Numbered from the stretch's first letter, positions 43,571 to 52,671 are shown. The stretch: 64,000 nt of DNA from Piscinibacter gummiphilus (GCF_032681285.1 NZ_CP136336.1:3025001-3089000), one strand, 5' to 3'. Notes: a model not told the origin generated them from the letters alone. Made by a program: numbers and translations.

Positions 43571-44386
43571 GTGCGAATGCTCGAGATCGAGATCGCCGCC
43601 CGCAGCGAGGTGGGTGGGCGCAACCACAACGAAGACGACCTGCGCCACGGGCACAACGGGCCGTTCTGGTACGCCGTGCTGTCCGACGGCGCGGGCGGCC
43701 ACAAGGGCGGCGCCATCGCGTCCGACCTGGTGGTGCGCCTCACCGCCCATGCGCTGCAAAACGCCGTCCAGGCCTCACCCGGCGAGCTCACGCAGCTCGT
43801 GCTGCAGGCACACGACGCGGTGGTGCAGCAGCAGGAGAAACAGCAACGCGACCGCATGCACGCCACGCTCGTCGCCCTTTGGATCGACACGCGGCGCGAG
43901 GAGGCGCTGTGGACGCACGTGGGTGACTCGCGCCTCTACCTTCTGCGCCACGGCCGCGTGCTGCACGTGACGCAAGACGACAGCGTCGTGCAGCAGATGG
44001 TCGCGGCCGGCTACCTCACCCCAGAAGAAGCGCTCAACCACCCCAAGAAGAACCAGTTGCTGGCCGCGATGGGCACCGAAGGCGGCATCGAGCCCAACAC
44101 CACCGAGCGCGCCGCACCTGTCGAAGACGGCGATGCGTTCCTGCTGTGCAGCGATGGCTGGTGGGAGCACTTCGGCCCGCGCGACATCGAGGCGCACTTC
44201 GCCGTGGCCGCCTCGCCCGCCGATTGGCTGCAGCGCATGGCCGAGCACATCGAGCGTCACGCGACCCCGCGACAAGACAACTACAGCGCCATCGCGGTAT
44301 GGGTGGGCGACCCGGCCGAAACCACCCGGCTCAACAGCCTCTGGGGTGACACCGTGCCCGGGCCGCTGCCTCCGGGGGCCGGGTGA
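43571..44386 (+). CDS. pppA: T6SS PP2C-type Ser/Thr phosphatase (PppA-like)
   Basis: 271 residues from GTG 43571 (ATG 43577 is an alternative). The PP2C metal-binding motifs are there: NEDD near the N-terminus, SDGAGGHKGG, ALWTHVGDSRLYLLR, LLCSDGWWEHF and DNYSAIAVW. In T6SS it removes the phosphate that PpkA places on Fha and so switches the apparatus off. It starts three bases after tagH, with which it forms an operon. Confidence 0.92.
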   Translation: MRMLEIEIAARSEVGGRNHNEDDLRHGHNGPFWYAVLSDGAGGHKGGAIASDLVVRLTAHALQNAVQASPGELTQLVLQAHDAVVQQQEKQQRDRMHATLVALWIDTRREEALWTHVGDSRLYLLRHGRVLHVTQDDSVVQQMVAAGYLTPEEALNHPKKNQLLAAMGTEGGIEPNTTERAAPVEDGDAFLLCSDGWWEHFGPRDIEAHFAVAASPADWLQRMAEHIERHATPRQDNYSAIAVWVGDPAETTRLNSLWGDTVPGPLPPGAG

Positions 44387-44425
44387 CCTTGGTCGCTTTC
44401 ACGCAGGCCCCGTTTCGTTCAATAT
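44384..44425 (+). promoter_or_regulatory. TGAC-box promoter of ompA-like gene
   Basis: TGACCTTGGTCG (44384-44395), beginning in the pppA stop codon, with -10-like CAATAT at 44420-44425. The gene starts at 44458. Confidence 0.5.
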
Positions 44426-44457
44426 CCAGACCGTCAGAAGACCCGCAGGAGATCGCC

Positions 44458-45027
44458 ATGCGCACCACCCCCCGCCCCGCCTTGAAGCTCGTCGCCACCT
44501 TGCTGGCCGCCACCCTGTGCGCCTCGCCCTGGGCGCAGGAGAGCACCACGCTGCTCAAGGGCAACAAGGTCACCGAGGCCAACCTGCTGGACGCCCTCAC
44601 CCCCGAGCCCGCCCCGGTGCTCACCCGCAGCCTGAAGGTCAGCCGCGACAACAGCGCCGGCGTGCTGGCCGCGCCGAAGAAGAAGGCCAGCGCTTCGCTG
44701 CTCATCACCTTCGAGACCAATTCCGCCGAACTCACCTCCAACGCCAAGCAGCAGCTCGACGTGGTAGCCGCCGCGCTCAAGAACGACCGACTGGCGGACT
44801 ACACCTTCAACGTGGAAGGGCACGCGGACCCGCGCGGGAATTCCGACGCCAACATGCTGCTGTCGCAGCAGCGTGCCGAGAGCGTGCGGGAGTACCTGAT
44901 GGCTCAGCACGGCATCGCGGCTGATCGGCTGAAGGCAGAGGGCAAGGGGGACACCGACTTGCTCAACAAGAAGGTCGTAGCGGCGCCGGAGAATCGGCGG
45001 GTGACGATCGTGACGAATCAGCCTTGA
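44458..45027 (+). CDS. OmpA-family peptidoglycan-binding protein
   Basis: 189 residues starting at ATG 44458 after AGGAG. Signal peptide (1-26, ending SPWAQ), a short linker and an OmpA C-terminal domain (SLLITFETNSAELTSNAKQQ, FNVEGHADPRGNSDANMLLS, RAESVREYLM, GKGDTDLL, NRRVTIV). This fold binds diaminopimelate in peptidoglycan. It could anchor the T6SS membrane complex to the wall, as TagL-type or peptidoglycan-binding TssL proteins do. TssL here also has such a domain. It shares the box promoter and lies directly after pppA. Confidence 0.88.
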   Translation: MRTTPRPALKLVATLLAATLCASPWAQESTTLLKGNKVTEANLLDALTPEPAPVLTRSLKVSRDNSAGVLAAPKKKASASLLITFETNSAELTSNAKQQLDVVAAALKNDRLADYTFNVEGHADPRGNSDANMLLSQQRAESVREYLMAQHGIAADRLKAEGKGDTDLLNKKVVAAPENRRVTIVTNQP

Positions 45028-45440
45028 GTTTTTGACTGCGTGGCGGGTTGCCGGGTCCCGGCCCGGCGGCCGACCTACGGTGGCGGGAGCGCCCTGCGCC
45101 CCCTTTCAAGCACGAGGCGAAGCGAGCCGAGAGTACGAGGCCCGCGAAGCGGGCGAGGGTCTCCCGGGGGCCCTTGAGAGCCGTCGAGCAGCGCAGGGCT
45201 TGGGGTGGCGTGCGAAGCACGCTTCGTGAACTGACTTCGGGCAGCTGTCTGAACGCAGCGAGCGAAGCTCGCGGAGTGAGTTCTGCCCGACACCCCAAGA
45301 CCGAGCAGCGCAGAGCAGTCGGCCCTAGGCCGACCGAGCGAACGGGGTGCCCTTTCTTTTGGTTCCTTTTCTTTGGGCAAGCAAAGAAAAGGGACTCGCC
45401 CGCCGGGGCGAAATCCCGGCAAAGCCACCCACGCAGTGCA
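45028..45440. repeat. GC-rich interspersed repeat in a convergent intergenic region, with bidirectional hairpin
   Basis: These 413 bases separate two convergent genes. They contain many small palindromes (GTCCCGGCCCGG, GCGAAGCGGGC, CGAAGCTCGCGG) and a perfect 11-bp hairpin CCTTTTCTTTG-GGCAAG-CAAAGAAAAGG at 45365-45392. I recall the stretch around TTTTGGTTCCTTTTCTTTGG as recurrent in Burkholderiales genomes, often mis-annotated as hypothetical proteins. Both strands stay open for some distance, but codon pattern and overlap with the palindromes argue against coding. The hairpin is likely a two-way transcription end. Confidence 0.65.
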
Positions 45441-47666
45441 TCACCTCCGCCGCATCCCCCTCCGCATCTGCGCCAACGGCCTCTGCCCCTGCAACTGCCG
45501 CTCGATCCCCGCGTTGAGCGACTCACGCAGCAGATGCACCTCTTCCACGTGCCCGTAAACACCGGGAAAGCGCAGATCCAGCCACAACCACAGCGTGCAA
45601 GACCGCAGCGCCTGCTCCATGCGATCCAGGCGGCTGTGCCCATCGACCGCATCGAGGAACCATGGCCTCCCCGCCTTGCCCACGAGCGCATGCGCCCCCG
45701 CCCATTCCAGGAACTCCACCACCTGCCCTTCGGCCCGCGTATCGACCGGCGCCTGCGCATAGACGAAGCGCTGCTTGAGCGACAGACGCGAGGCCACCCG
45801 ATCCAGCTCGGCCGCAAGGTTAAGCATCTGCTCCAGCTCGGCCACCGCGAAGTGCGCATCGTCGAGCCGCAGCTGCTCCATGAACACATCGAGCACTTCG
45901 CGCAGGCGTGTCTTGCCCAGTCGCGCCGCGATCGTGTCCACATGCCACCCGTTGGGCGCCACCGGCGCCTTGAAGTGGCGCGGGGCCCTTGGTTGCTTGC
46001 CGAGCAGGTCTTTCAGCACCTTCGCAGCATTGGGCTCGGCTTCCTTTAGCACGCCCACGAAGCCTTCTTCGTGGATGCCGAATCGCCCGGCGCGCCCGGC
46101 GATCTGGTGCACCTCGGATTCGTCGAGCGTGCGGTCGGCCACACCATCGAACTTGGTCATGGTGCTGAAGAGCACGCGCCGGATCGGCAGGTTGAGCCCC
46201 ATGCCGATGGCATCGGTCGCCACGAGGATGTGGGACTCGCCGGTGGCGAAACGCTCGGCCTCGCGGCGGCGCACCTCGGGTGGCAATGCACCGTAGACCA
46301 CCGACACCGGGTGGCCGCTGGCGGAGATCTGGTCACGCAGGGTGAGCACATCGCGCCGGCTGAAGGCGACCACCGCATCGCCGTGCTTCAGTGCCGACAC
46401 CGTCACCGGGTGCGGCAGCAGCTCCACGTGCTGCTTGCGCTCGAAATGGCGCACGCTGCAGCGCTCGCCGCACAGGCCGAGCAGGTTCTCGATTGCCGGC
46501 ACCGCAAACGCCGAGCAGATGATGATGACCTCGTTGGCCGGCACGCCGACGATGGCCTGCGTCCACGCCCAGCCGCGGTACGGGTCGAAGATCATCTGCG
46601 CTTCGTCGATCACCGCCACGTCGACCGGGATGCGCGTGGCCATCATCTCGATGGTGCTCGACACCACCTGCGCATGGTCCGCCGGCTGGTTCTCCTCGCC
46701 CGTGAGCAGCGAGCACGGCACCCCGCGCGCCACCAGGCGATCACGCCCTTCGAGCGCCAGCAGCCGCAAGGGCGCGAGGTACACGCCGTTGTGCGCCTGT
46801 GCGAGCTGCTCGAAGGCCGCGTGCGTCTTGCCACTGTTGGGCGGGCCCACATAGAGCGTCACACTGCGTTGCAGCTGGCGTGCGAGTTCGAAGGTGTCGG
46901 GGTAGCCCTGGAAGGCCAGCTCGTGGTTCAGGCCTTCGAGCGTTTCGAGTTCGCGCGCACGATGGGCCCAGCGCTCCTGGGCGCGCGTGCAGGCGTCGGC
47001 CACCACCTCGGGGCTGGTGGTCGCGTGGGTGAGAGCGCATTCCGACTGCAGGCGCGGCAACAGGGAATCGAGATGGCCCGGGCTGTGCACCCGGCTGCGC
47101 GCCACGAGGCGGTCGAGGTGCGCCTGCAGCGCCTGCGCGTGCGGGTAGTCGGGCGTGGGGCCGAGCGCCTCGCGCAGGGCGTCCTGGTCGCCGCTGCGGT
47201 AGTAGGCCCAGACGGCATCGGCCGGCACCGGCACGTGGTGCAGCACCGGCACCTGCCAGCCGGGCTCGGCGAGCTTGAGCACGTGGCTCACCACGCGCGA
47301 CCAGCTGGCGCCTTCGCGCGAGATGCCGAGCGCATCGAGCTCGGCGGTGCGGTCGAGCATCGCCTGCCGCACGTCGGGCCCGGTGCCCACGGCGTCGAGG
47401 TGCCGCAGCGCCATGTCCATCAGCTCGGGGGCGATCCAGCGGCTGGGCCGCGCACCCGACACCGCCTTTTGCAGCAGCACGAGGCCCTGGTCGTCGAGGC
47501 GGGCTTCGACTTCGGCGCCTCGCTCGCCTTCGTAGTCGCTCGGCTTCACGACCTGCGGCAGCAGGTAGGCCGCCTGCCGGATGCGCTCGAAGGCTTGTTT
47601 GTCGATGTGCGGCGGCACCCGGCGCGCATGCCGGGGGTTGGGGAGGTTCAGTATGGCTTCGGACAT
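45441..47666 (-). CDS. SUV3-like DEAD/DExH RNA helicase
   Basis: 741 residues. Superfamily 2 helicase motifs: Walker A GPPNSGKT (about residue 275), Ia YLAPLRLLA, II IDEAQM (DEAQ type), motif IV-V region VVYGALPPEVR and ILVATDAIGMGLN, and VI HQIAGRAGRFG. The arrangement GPPNSGKT...LAPLRLLALEG and the C-terminal region match the mitochondrial SUV3 family, of which betaproteobacteria have relatives. The N-terminal 270 residues are helical and not recognised. Probably RNA unwinding or decay. No functional link with the T6SS is seen. Confidence 0.88.
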   Translation of the reverse strand: MSEAILNLPNPRHARRVPPHIDKQAFERIRQAAYLLPQVVKPSDYEGERGAEVEARLDDQGLVLLQKAVSGARPSRWIAPELMDMALRHLDAVGTGPDVRQAMLDRTAELDALGISREGASWSRVVSHVLKLAEPGWQVPVLHHVPVPADAVWAYYRSGDQDALREALGPTPDYPHAQALQAHLDRLVARSRVHSPGHLDSLLPRLQSECALTHATTSPEVVADACTRAQERWAHRARELETLEGLNHELAFQGYPDTFELARQLQRSVTLYVGPPNSGKTHAAFEQLAQAHNGVYLAPLRLLALEGRDRLVARGVPCSLLTGEENQPADHAQVVSSTIEMMATRIPVDVAVIDEAQMIFDPYRGWAWTQAIVGVPANEVIIICSAFAVPAIENLLGLCGERCSVRHFERKQHVELLPHPVTVSALKHGDAVVAFSRRDVLTLRDQISASGHPVSVVYGALPPEVRRREAERFATGESHILVATDAIGMGLNLPIRRVLFSTMTKFDGVADRTLDESEVHQIAGRAGRFGIHEEGFVGVLKEAEPNAAKVLKDLLGKQPRAPRHFKAPVAPNGWHVDTIAARLGKTRLREVLDVFMEQLRLDDAHFAVAELEQMLNLAAELDRVASRLSLKQRFVYAQAPVDTRAEGQVVEFLEWAGAHALVGKAGRPWFLDAVDGHSRLDRMEQALRSCTLWLWLDLRFPGVYGHVEEVHLLRESLNAGIERQLQGQRPLAQMRRGMRRR

Positions 47667-47813
47667 GGCAGGGCGAGGGGCGACATCGTACCGGGGCGGC
47701 GCCCCGCACTCCCACGGCGACCCTGCGGCACAACGTGTTTCAAAGCCGGATTCGCGGGACGAGGGTGATGGTTGTACCCTTCATTCCCCCTGTGAACCCA
47801 AGACATTTTCTGC

Positions 47814-48506
47814 ATGTTCGGTCGATCAAAACCCGTGGTGCTCGAGTCGTATGGCCACCGGCGCAAGCGTGGCCGCCCTCCCCGCTGGCTGGTGCTCCTG
47901 CTCAGTGGCGTGGCGGTCGGTGTCGCGGGCGTGCTGGTGGTGCAGGAGCGCTACCTCCCGCCACGCCTGTCGGCGAGTGAGTCGTCCAAGCTGCGCACGG
48001 CCTACGACACCACCGAAGCCGAGCGCAAGCGCCTGCAGGAAGCCCTTGGCGAAGCTGAGCGGAAACTCGCCACCACCACCACCCAGAACAAGGCGCTGCA
48101 AGACGAACTCGCCGGCAGCCGCACACGCATCGAGCGGCTCAACCAGGACCTCGCCACCACCGTCGAGGCCCTGCCTCCCGACCCTCGCGGCGGCACGGTC
48201 GAGGTGCGCGCCGGCAAGTTCACCGTACGCGGCGGGTCGCTCGTCTACGACGTGGTGCTCGCACGCGACCGCGCCGGCAACAAGCCCACCACGGGTGTGT
48301 TGCAGTTGCAGGTGGTCGGCAGTTCCGCCAAGAGCCCCCAGGCCACCGTGGCGCTGAAGCCGGTGCCGCTGTCGTTCACCTCGCATGAGGTCGTGAGCGG
48401 CAGCCAGCCGCTGCCCGAAGGCTTCAAGGCACGCGAGGCCACGGTGCAGGTGCTCGACCGCCCCGCGGGCCGCGCCCTGGGCATGCGGGTGATGCTGGTG
48501 AAGTAA
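47814..48506 (+). CDS. Membrane-anchored coiled-coil protein
   Basis: 230 residues. A basic N-terminus (HRRKRGRPPR) is followed by one transmembrane helix (about 25-46, WLVLLLSGVAVGVAGVLVV). A periplasmic coiled coil (about 60-115, ERKRLQEALGEAERKL) and a beta-rich domain of about 100 residues come next. The layout resembles small inner-membrane proteins beside cell-division or bactofilin genes, but I do not recognise the family. ATG 47814 is 147 bases from the divergent helicase. Confidence 0.7.
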   Translation: MFGRSKPVVLESYGHRRKRGRPPRWLVLLLSGVAVGVAGVLVVQERYLPPRLSASESSKLRTAYDTTEAERKRLQEALGEAERKLATTTTQNKALQDELAGSRTRIERLNQDLATTVEALPPDPRGGTVEVRAGKFTVRGGSLVYDVVLARDRAGNKPTTGVLQLQVVGSSAKSPQATVALKPVPLSFTSHEVVSGSQPLPEGFKAREATVQVLDRPAGRALGMRVMLVK

Positions 48507-48610
48507 GGATCGTCCGACACGGATTTCGTCCGTGGAAACCCCTGGTTTGGAACGAGCGTTGCCCGAGCTTCTGCACCGGGACCTTCGTTTCGGGCAAAGG
48601 AGTTTCAAAG

Positions 48611-49054
48611 ATGAAAGACGTATCCAAGACCTTGAGCATCGCCGCTGTCATCGCCATGGTGAGCGCCGCAGGCGTGACCATCGCCCAGACCACGAGCGAC
48701 TCGCTTCCGAACAGCAACTCGCCCAACGCGGCATCCGCCCCTGAGGCGCGCCCGTCGACCGAAAACAACCCGCAGAACTCGGCCCTTCCGGCCAACGAAG
48801 GCAACAGCTCGGCAACCCCGGGCGCTGCCGCCACCCCGACGCTTGAACAGCGCCAGGAAGGCTCGGGCAGCATGGGCTCGCGCAACACGCCTGACGTGGG
48901 CACCAGCAGCAGCACCGACTCGTCCTCGTCGAGCTCGTCGACGATGGACAGCAGCTCCACCACGACCTCTCCGTCCAGCGACACCTCGAGCAGCAGCAGC
49001 ACGATGGACAGCTCGTCCAGCAGCGAACTGCCGGCGCGCGCCGACCGTGGCTAA
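48611..49054 (+). CDS. Exported Ser-rich low-complexity protein with LPARADRG terminus
   Basis: 147 residues: signal peptide (about 1-26, ending GVTIAQ), then Asn/Pro/Ala/Ser/Thr-rich sequence with a poly-Ser stretch (TDSSSSSSSTMDSSS) and the end ELPARADRG. It is a paralogue in layout of the protein encoded at 40158. GGAG precedes ATG 48611. It is followed by an intrinsic terminator. Periplasmic or secreted; function unknown. Confidence 0.7.
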   Translation: MKDVSKTLSIAAVIAMVSAAGVTIAQTTSDSLPNSNSPNAASAPEARPSTENNPQNSALPANEGNSSATPGAAATPTLEQRQEGSGSMGSRNTPDVGTSSSTDSSSSSSSTMDSSSTTTSPSSDTSSSSSTMDSSSSSELPARADRG

Positions 49055-49076
49055 GCGCTTCGGTGGAGATCACTCA

Positions 49077-49098
49077 ACGGGCCTGCGGGCCCGTTTTT
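49077..49098 (+). terminator. Intrinsic terminator
   Basis: ACGGGCC-TGCG-GGCCCGT stem of 7 bp (49077-49094) followed by a run of T (49094-49098), placed 22 bases after the Ser-rich gene and just before the convergent transpeptidase gene. Confidence 0.85.
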
Positions 49099-49107
49099 CA
49101 TGCCCGA

Positions 49108-49884
49108 TCAGAGCACCGGCTGGCGCGGAGCCTGGGCGGGCCGGCTGCTCACGCTGCGGGCAAACACCTCCTGCAACGTGCGCTGGTCGGGCAGCACGTA
49201 CACGACCGTCGGCCCCGCCTCCACCATCGGCCTGAGCACCTGCTCGTAGAAGGCCACGGGCAGGTTGATGCAGCCGTTGGAGATGCGGTTGTCGTCGGTG
49301 GTCTCGGAGGCGAGACGCGCAAAACGGCGCTCACTTTCCTTCACCACGCGCACGCGGTGCATCGACACCGCGGCGTCGTAGTCCACCCACACGACGTCTT
49401 CGCCGGTGAGTGTCTCGCCCATTTGTGCGACGAAGCGGCCGGCCGGCGTGATGCGCTCTTCGGGCTTGATCTGCGACAGCGGCTTGTCGCCGATGCCAGG
49501 CGTGCTGTCGTCGCCGAGGGCCGAGCCGAGCAGCGCCGGCACACGCTGCAAGAGCTGGCCCCGAGCGTCGAAGGCCAGCACGTGGGCACCCGGCTTGTCG
49601 ACCACGACGAAGGGCCGCCCCCCGGCATCGCCCGACACCGCCCACTGCACCACCTGCTCCACCTGGGTGGCGGGCACACGCGAAGCCGAAGCAACCGGAA
49701 ATTCGACGCCTGCAGGTGTGGCCGCGCGCACCTGCTGCGGTGGCGGCGTGGACGTGAGACGCACCGCCATTGCGCCGATGGCCAGTTCCGCGGCGATGAA
49801 GACGGCCAGTGACCAGTAGGAGCCGAGCCAGGGCTCTTCGGCCCCGGCACCATTTACCGATTTGCCGTCAGTCTTGCCGTTCAT
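49108..49884 (-). CDS. L,D-transpeptidase-like (YkuD) membrane-anchored protein
   Basis: 258 residues starting at ATG 49884. One N-terminal transmembrane helix (WSLAVFIAAELAIGAMAV). The C-terminal YkuD-type domain has THE catalytic-style block SNGCINLP (Cys205) with a preceding His176 (MHRV). The family consensus is HxxxSxGCxR-like, so the Arg is replaced by Asn here and activity should be checked. Other supportive strands: PFVVVDKPGAHVLAFDARGQ and PAGRF. These enzymes cross-link or edit peptidoglycan. The gene lies 85 bases after the kinase gene at the end of the tss membrane-complex operon, so it could modify the wall for T6SS passage (inference). Confidence 0.8.
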   Translation of the reverse strand: MNGKTDGKSVNGAGAEEPWLGSYWSLAVFIAAELAIGAMAVRLTSTPPPQQVRAATPAGVEFPVASASRVPATQVEQVVQWAVSGDAGGRPFVVVDKPGAHVLAFDARGQLLQRVPALLGSALGDDSTPGIGDKPLSQIKPEERITPAGRFVAQMGETLTGEDVVWVDYDAAVSMHRVRVVKESERRFARLASETTDDNRISNGCINLPVAFYEQVLRPMVEAGPTVVYVLPDQRTLQEVFARSVSSRPAQAPRQPVL

Positions 49885-49969
49885 GGGTCTTCCTGCTCTG
49901 GGTGCCGAGGCACCGGGTGTTCGCTGCCACACCCTGAGCAATCCACACACCCGGCCGGATGCCGACGCT

Positions 49970-51943
49970 TCAGCGCACCTCGTCGATGGTGAGGAGCGTG
50001 GCGCCGTAGGTCGTGTCGCACGCGCCCTGCGCAGGGCACACGGCCTGGCCGACGAAGGGGTTGTCGCGGCCGGTGCGCGCCGCCCACAGCTGCTCGGCCC
50101 GGGCCAGGTCGAACTCGGGAATGTCGTCCTTCGACGAACGAAGGCCCGCCTGCGAGAAATCGCGCGGCAGGCGCGACACCATCGTCACGATGTGGTTCGT
50201 GCCGGGCGGCCCGCCCGCGGTGATCTGCCAGCCCTTGCGGGGAAGCTGCAGTTCCTTGTTGGCCTCGATGCGGTTGTCGCGGTCGATGGCGTTCGGGAAC
50301 AGCAGGTACATGTGGCCCTTGTCGGTGCCACCGAGAAAGACATAGACGTAGCCCGACTGCGAGGCCTTCACGCGGAACTGCAGGCGGTCCTTGCCAATGA
50401 CGATGGCCGATTTGTCGGCCAGCGCGTTCACGCCCAACAGCGGGTCGGCCTGGCGCACGATGTCCTGCAGCGCCGGGACGATGCCGAATGGGGTGGCAGC
50501 CACCGCCGGAGGCGGTGCCACGACGGCCGAGGCCGGAGACGCAGGCGGCTCGACACGGGCCACGGCGGGCGACGCAGCGGCGCTGGGGTCGATGGCCGGT
50601 GGCGCAGCCGGCGCCGGGTCACGCAGGCCGAACCACCAGCCCGCTGCCGCCAGCGCACTCAGCGCCAGGCCACTGGCGACCCACAGGCCGGTGCGCGACG
50701 CTGGTGGTGCGGGATCGGGGTTGAGCAGCTTGATCGGCGGCACGGGTGCGTCGGGCCGGGGCGTTGGTGCGTGCTGGCTGGACGAGGTGGCGGGTGGCGG
50801 TGGGCTCGGCCGTGGTGCCTGCACGGTCACCGCCGGGGCCACCGTGGCCGGACCCAGCACCACCGTGGCGCCGTCGTCGGCCAGCGCCGCATCGGCTACC
50901 GGCGCCGCCCGCATGGCGGCCGATGCCGTCGATGGCGTGCCCGCGCCATAGCTGAAAAGCTGCCGCAGCGCGGCCATGTCCTGCGGGCGGTGTTCGGGGC
51001 GCACCGAGAGACCGAGGTCGATGGCGGCGAGGAATTCCTGCGTGTAGTGCCCGGCCCCGGCCTGCACGGCCGGCACCATGTCGTCGGTCACCATGCGGCT
51101 CACGGAGGGCAGCGGCGCGCGGCCGGTGATGGCGGCGTAGAGCACGGCCGAGAGCGCGTAGACGTCGGTCCAGGCGCCCTGTTTCATCGAGGTCGACTCG
51201 GCGTATTGCTCGATGGGCGCGTAGCCTGATTTCAGGATGACCGTGAGCGCCTGGGTCGCGTCACTGATCACGCGGCGCGCGGCGCCGAAGTCGAGCAGCA
51301 CGGGGCGCACGGCGTGCGGGCGGCCGATCTGCGTGGCGGCCTGCTGCAGCAGCAGGATGTTGTCGGGCGCGATGTCGCGGTGATAGCAGCGCTCGTGGTG
51401 CATCACCTCCAGGGCGTCGATGACGGGGTGCAGCAGCGAGAGCAGCCAGCCCTCGTCGGCACGGGCGCCGTTTTCCACCAGCCACTGCTTGAGCGTCGGG
51501 CCCTGGTAGTACGGCATCACCATGTAGGCGGTGCCGTTCTGCTCCCAGAAGCGGTACACCTTCACGAGCGAGGGGTGGTCGAACGAGGCGAGCAGCTGCG
51601 CTTCGTTCACGAAGCTTCGCAGGCCGAGTTCGAAGGTCTCGCGGTGGCGCATCGAGCGCACCGAGACCTGGTGCTCGCCGTCGCGGTTGGCGAGCGACGA
51701 GGGCATGTATTCCTTGAGCGCGACTACGCGGCCGAGCTGGGTGTCGCGTGCAAGGTAGACGATGCCGAAGCCGCCTTCGCCGATCAGGCCCTCGATCACG
51801 TATTCCTGCAGGCGGTGGCCCAGTGGCAGCGCATTGCCGCTGCCGTCGATCTCAATGCCGGCGCCCGCCACGGAAGTCGTCGCCGACGTTCGGTTGCCCA
51901 TGTTCAGTGTTTCCGTCTTGTCGGGCGGAACGGGAGAACTCAC
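49970..51943 (-). CDS. T6SS-associated Ser/Thr kinase (PpkA-like) with C-terminal DUF4384-type domain
   Basis: 657 residues from GTG 51943, which overlaps the tagF stop (GTGA) and follows GGAGG at seven bases; ATG 51901 would lose 14 residues and lacks such a site. Cytoplasmic kinase domain: Gly loop GEGGFG (55-60), Lys77, HRDIAPDN (Asp190) and DFG (Asp218). A Pro/Ala-rich region and one transmembrane helix (GLWVASGLALSALAAAGWWF) lead to a periplasmic part with a DUF4384-like fold (YVYVFLGGTDKGHMYLLFPN). It resembles PpkA in role, phosphorylating the FHA protein TagH to start T6SS assembly. The periplasmic domain is probably the sensor. Confidence 0.9.
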   Translation of the reverse strand: MSSPVPPDKTETLNMGNRTSATTSVAGAGIEIDGSGNALPLGHRLQEYVIEGLIGEGGFGIVYLARDTQLGRVVALKEYMPSSLANRDGEHQVSVRSMRHRETFELGLRSFVNEAQLLASFDHPSLVKVYRFWEQNGTAYMVMPYYQGPTLKQWLVENGARADEGWLLSLLHPVIDALEVMHHERCYHRDIAPDNILLLQQAATQIGRPHAVRPVLLDFGAARRVISDATQALTVILKSGYAPIEQYAESTSMKQGAWTDVYALSAVLYAAITGRAPLPSVSRMVTDDMVPAVQAGAGHYTQEFLAAIDLGLSVRPEHRPQDMAALRQLFSYGAGTPSTASAAMRAAPVADAALADDGATVVLGPATVAPAVTVQAPRPSPPPPATSSSQHAPTPRPDAPVPPIKLLNPDPAPPASRTGLWVASGLALSALAAAGWWFGLRDPAPAAPPAIDPSAAASPAVARVEPPASPASAVVAPPPAVAATPFGIVPALQDIVRQADPLLGVNALADKSAIVIGKDRLQFRVKASQSGYVYVFLGGTDKGHMYLLFPNAIDRDNRIEANKELQLPRKGWQITAGGPPGTNHIVTMVSRLPRDFSQAGLRSSKDDIPEFDLARAEQLWAARTGRDNPFVGQAVCPAQGACDTTYGATLLTIDEVR

Positions 51944-52671
51944 CAACGACCCTCCAGCAACTCCGAGAAATGTTGAGCGGCGGGCAGACCCTGCGCCACG
52001 CTCAGGCTGTTGTCGGGCGACGCGGCATGGTCGGGCCACCAGAGGCTGTGGCGGGCGTAGCGTTGCAAGGCATCGGCCACCAGCATCCCCTGGGCCCAGG
52101 TCGACAAGGACGCGGCGCCGGGCAGAGTGTGCCTCACCCGGCCGGGGAGGAGTTGCGCGGCAGCCGGCGCCACATGCGCGCTTTCACCGATGGCCGGTGC
52201 ACGCGCAAGGGTGGATTCGAATTCTTCGAGCGTGGCGCCCGGGCGCAGGCTGCTCAGCGCGACCGCGCCGAGGTGGCCATACCAGGCCTCCAGCGCACCG
52301 AGCCCCTCGGCGGTGCCGGGCAGCGCCGGCATGTTGCGGGCGATCACGACCGGGAAATAGCGGCCGACCTTGTCGACGCTCGGCATCAGCACACCCAGCC
52401 ACCACTGCTCATCGGCCACGCCCGGCGCCCAGGCAAAACGCCAGATGGGGCCGGTGAGGTAGACGTTGAGCCAGTTGGCCCCGAGCTGGGCCTGGCTCGC
52501 CTCGATGCCGCGTGCAAGCCATTGGTCGCACAGGTCGACGAAGCCTTGCGGCAGCCGGCGGCTGGCGAAGTCGCCCAGCATCGCGAGCTTGCCGTACCAG
52601 CCGGGCGCTTCCACGCCGGTGCCGGCGAGCAGGTCGAGCAGCGATGCCTCGTTCACAGTCTCCCCGGGCAT
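51940..52671 (-). CDS. tagF: T6SS regulator TagF (ImpM family)
   Basis: 243 residues of the ImpM/TagF family, with WYGKLAMLGDFASRRLP, the block IWRFAWAPGVADEQWWLGVLMPSVDKVGRYFP (in parts) and SLWWPDH near the end. TagF is a post-translational repressor of H1-type T6SS in Pseudomonas and acts on Fha. It overlaps the end of tssM by 19 bases and the kinase start by four, so all three are coupled. Its presence with kinase, phosphatase and TagH completes the phosphorylation switch. Confidence 0.92.
   Translation of the reverse strand: MPGETVNEASLLDLLAGTGVEAPGWYGKLAMLGDFASRRLPQGFVDLCDQWLARGIEASQAQLGANWLNVYLTGPIWRFAWAPGVADEQWWLGVLMPSVDKVGRYFPVVIARNMPALPGTAEGLGALEAWYGHLGAVALSSLRPGATLEEFESTLARAPAIGESAHVAPAAAQLLPGRVRHTLPGAASLSTWAQGMLVADALQRYARHSLWWPDHAASPDNSLSVAQGLPAAQHFSELLEGRW

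Noticed and set aside
44963..45440. Minus-strand open frame in the intergenic region (Arg/Ser-rich product)
   Set aside because: It runs through palindromes and the hairpin and continues into the antisense of the neighbouring genes. No ribosome site or coding-type codon pattern is seen.
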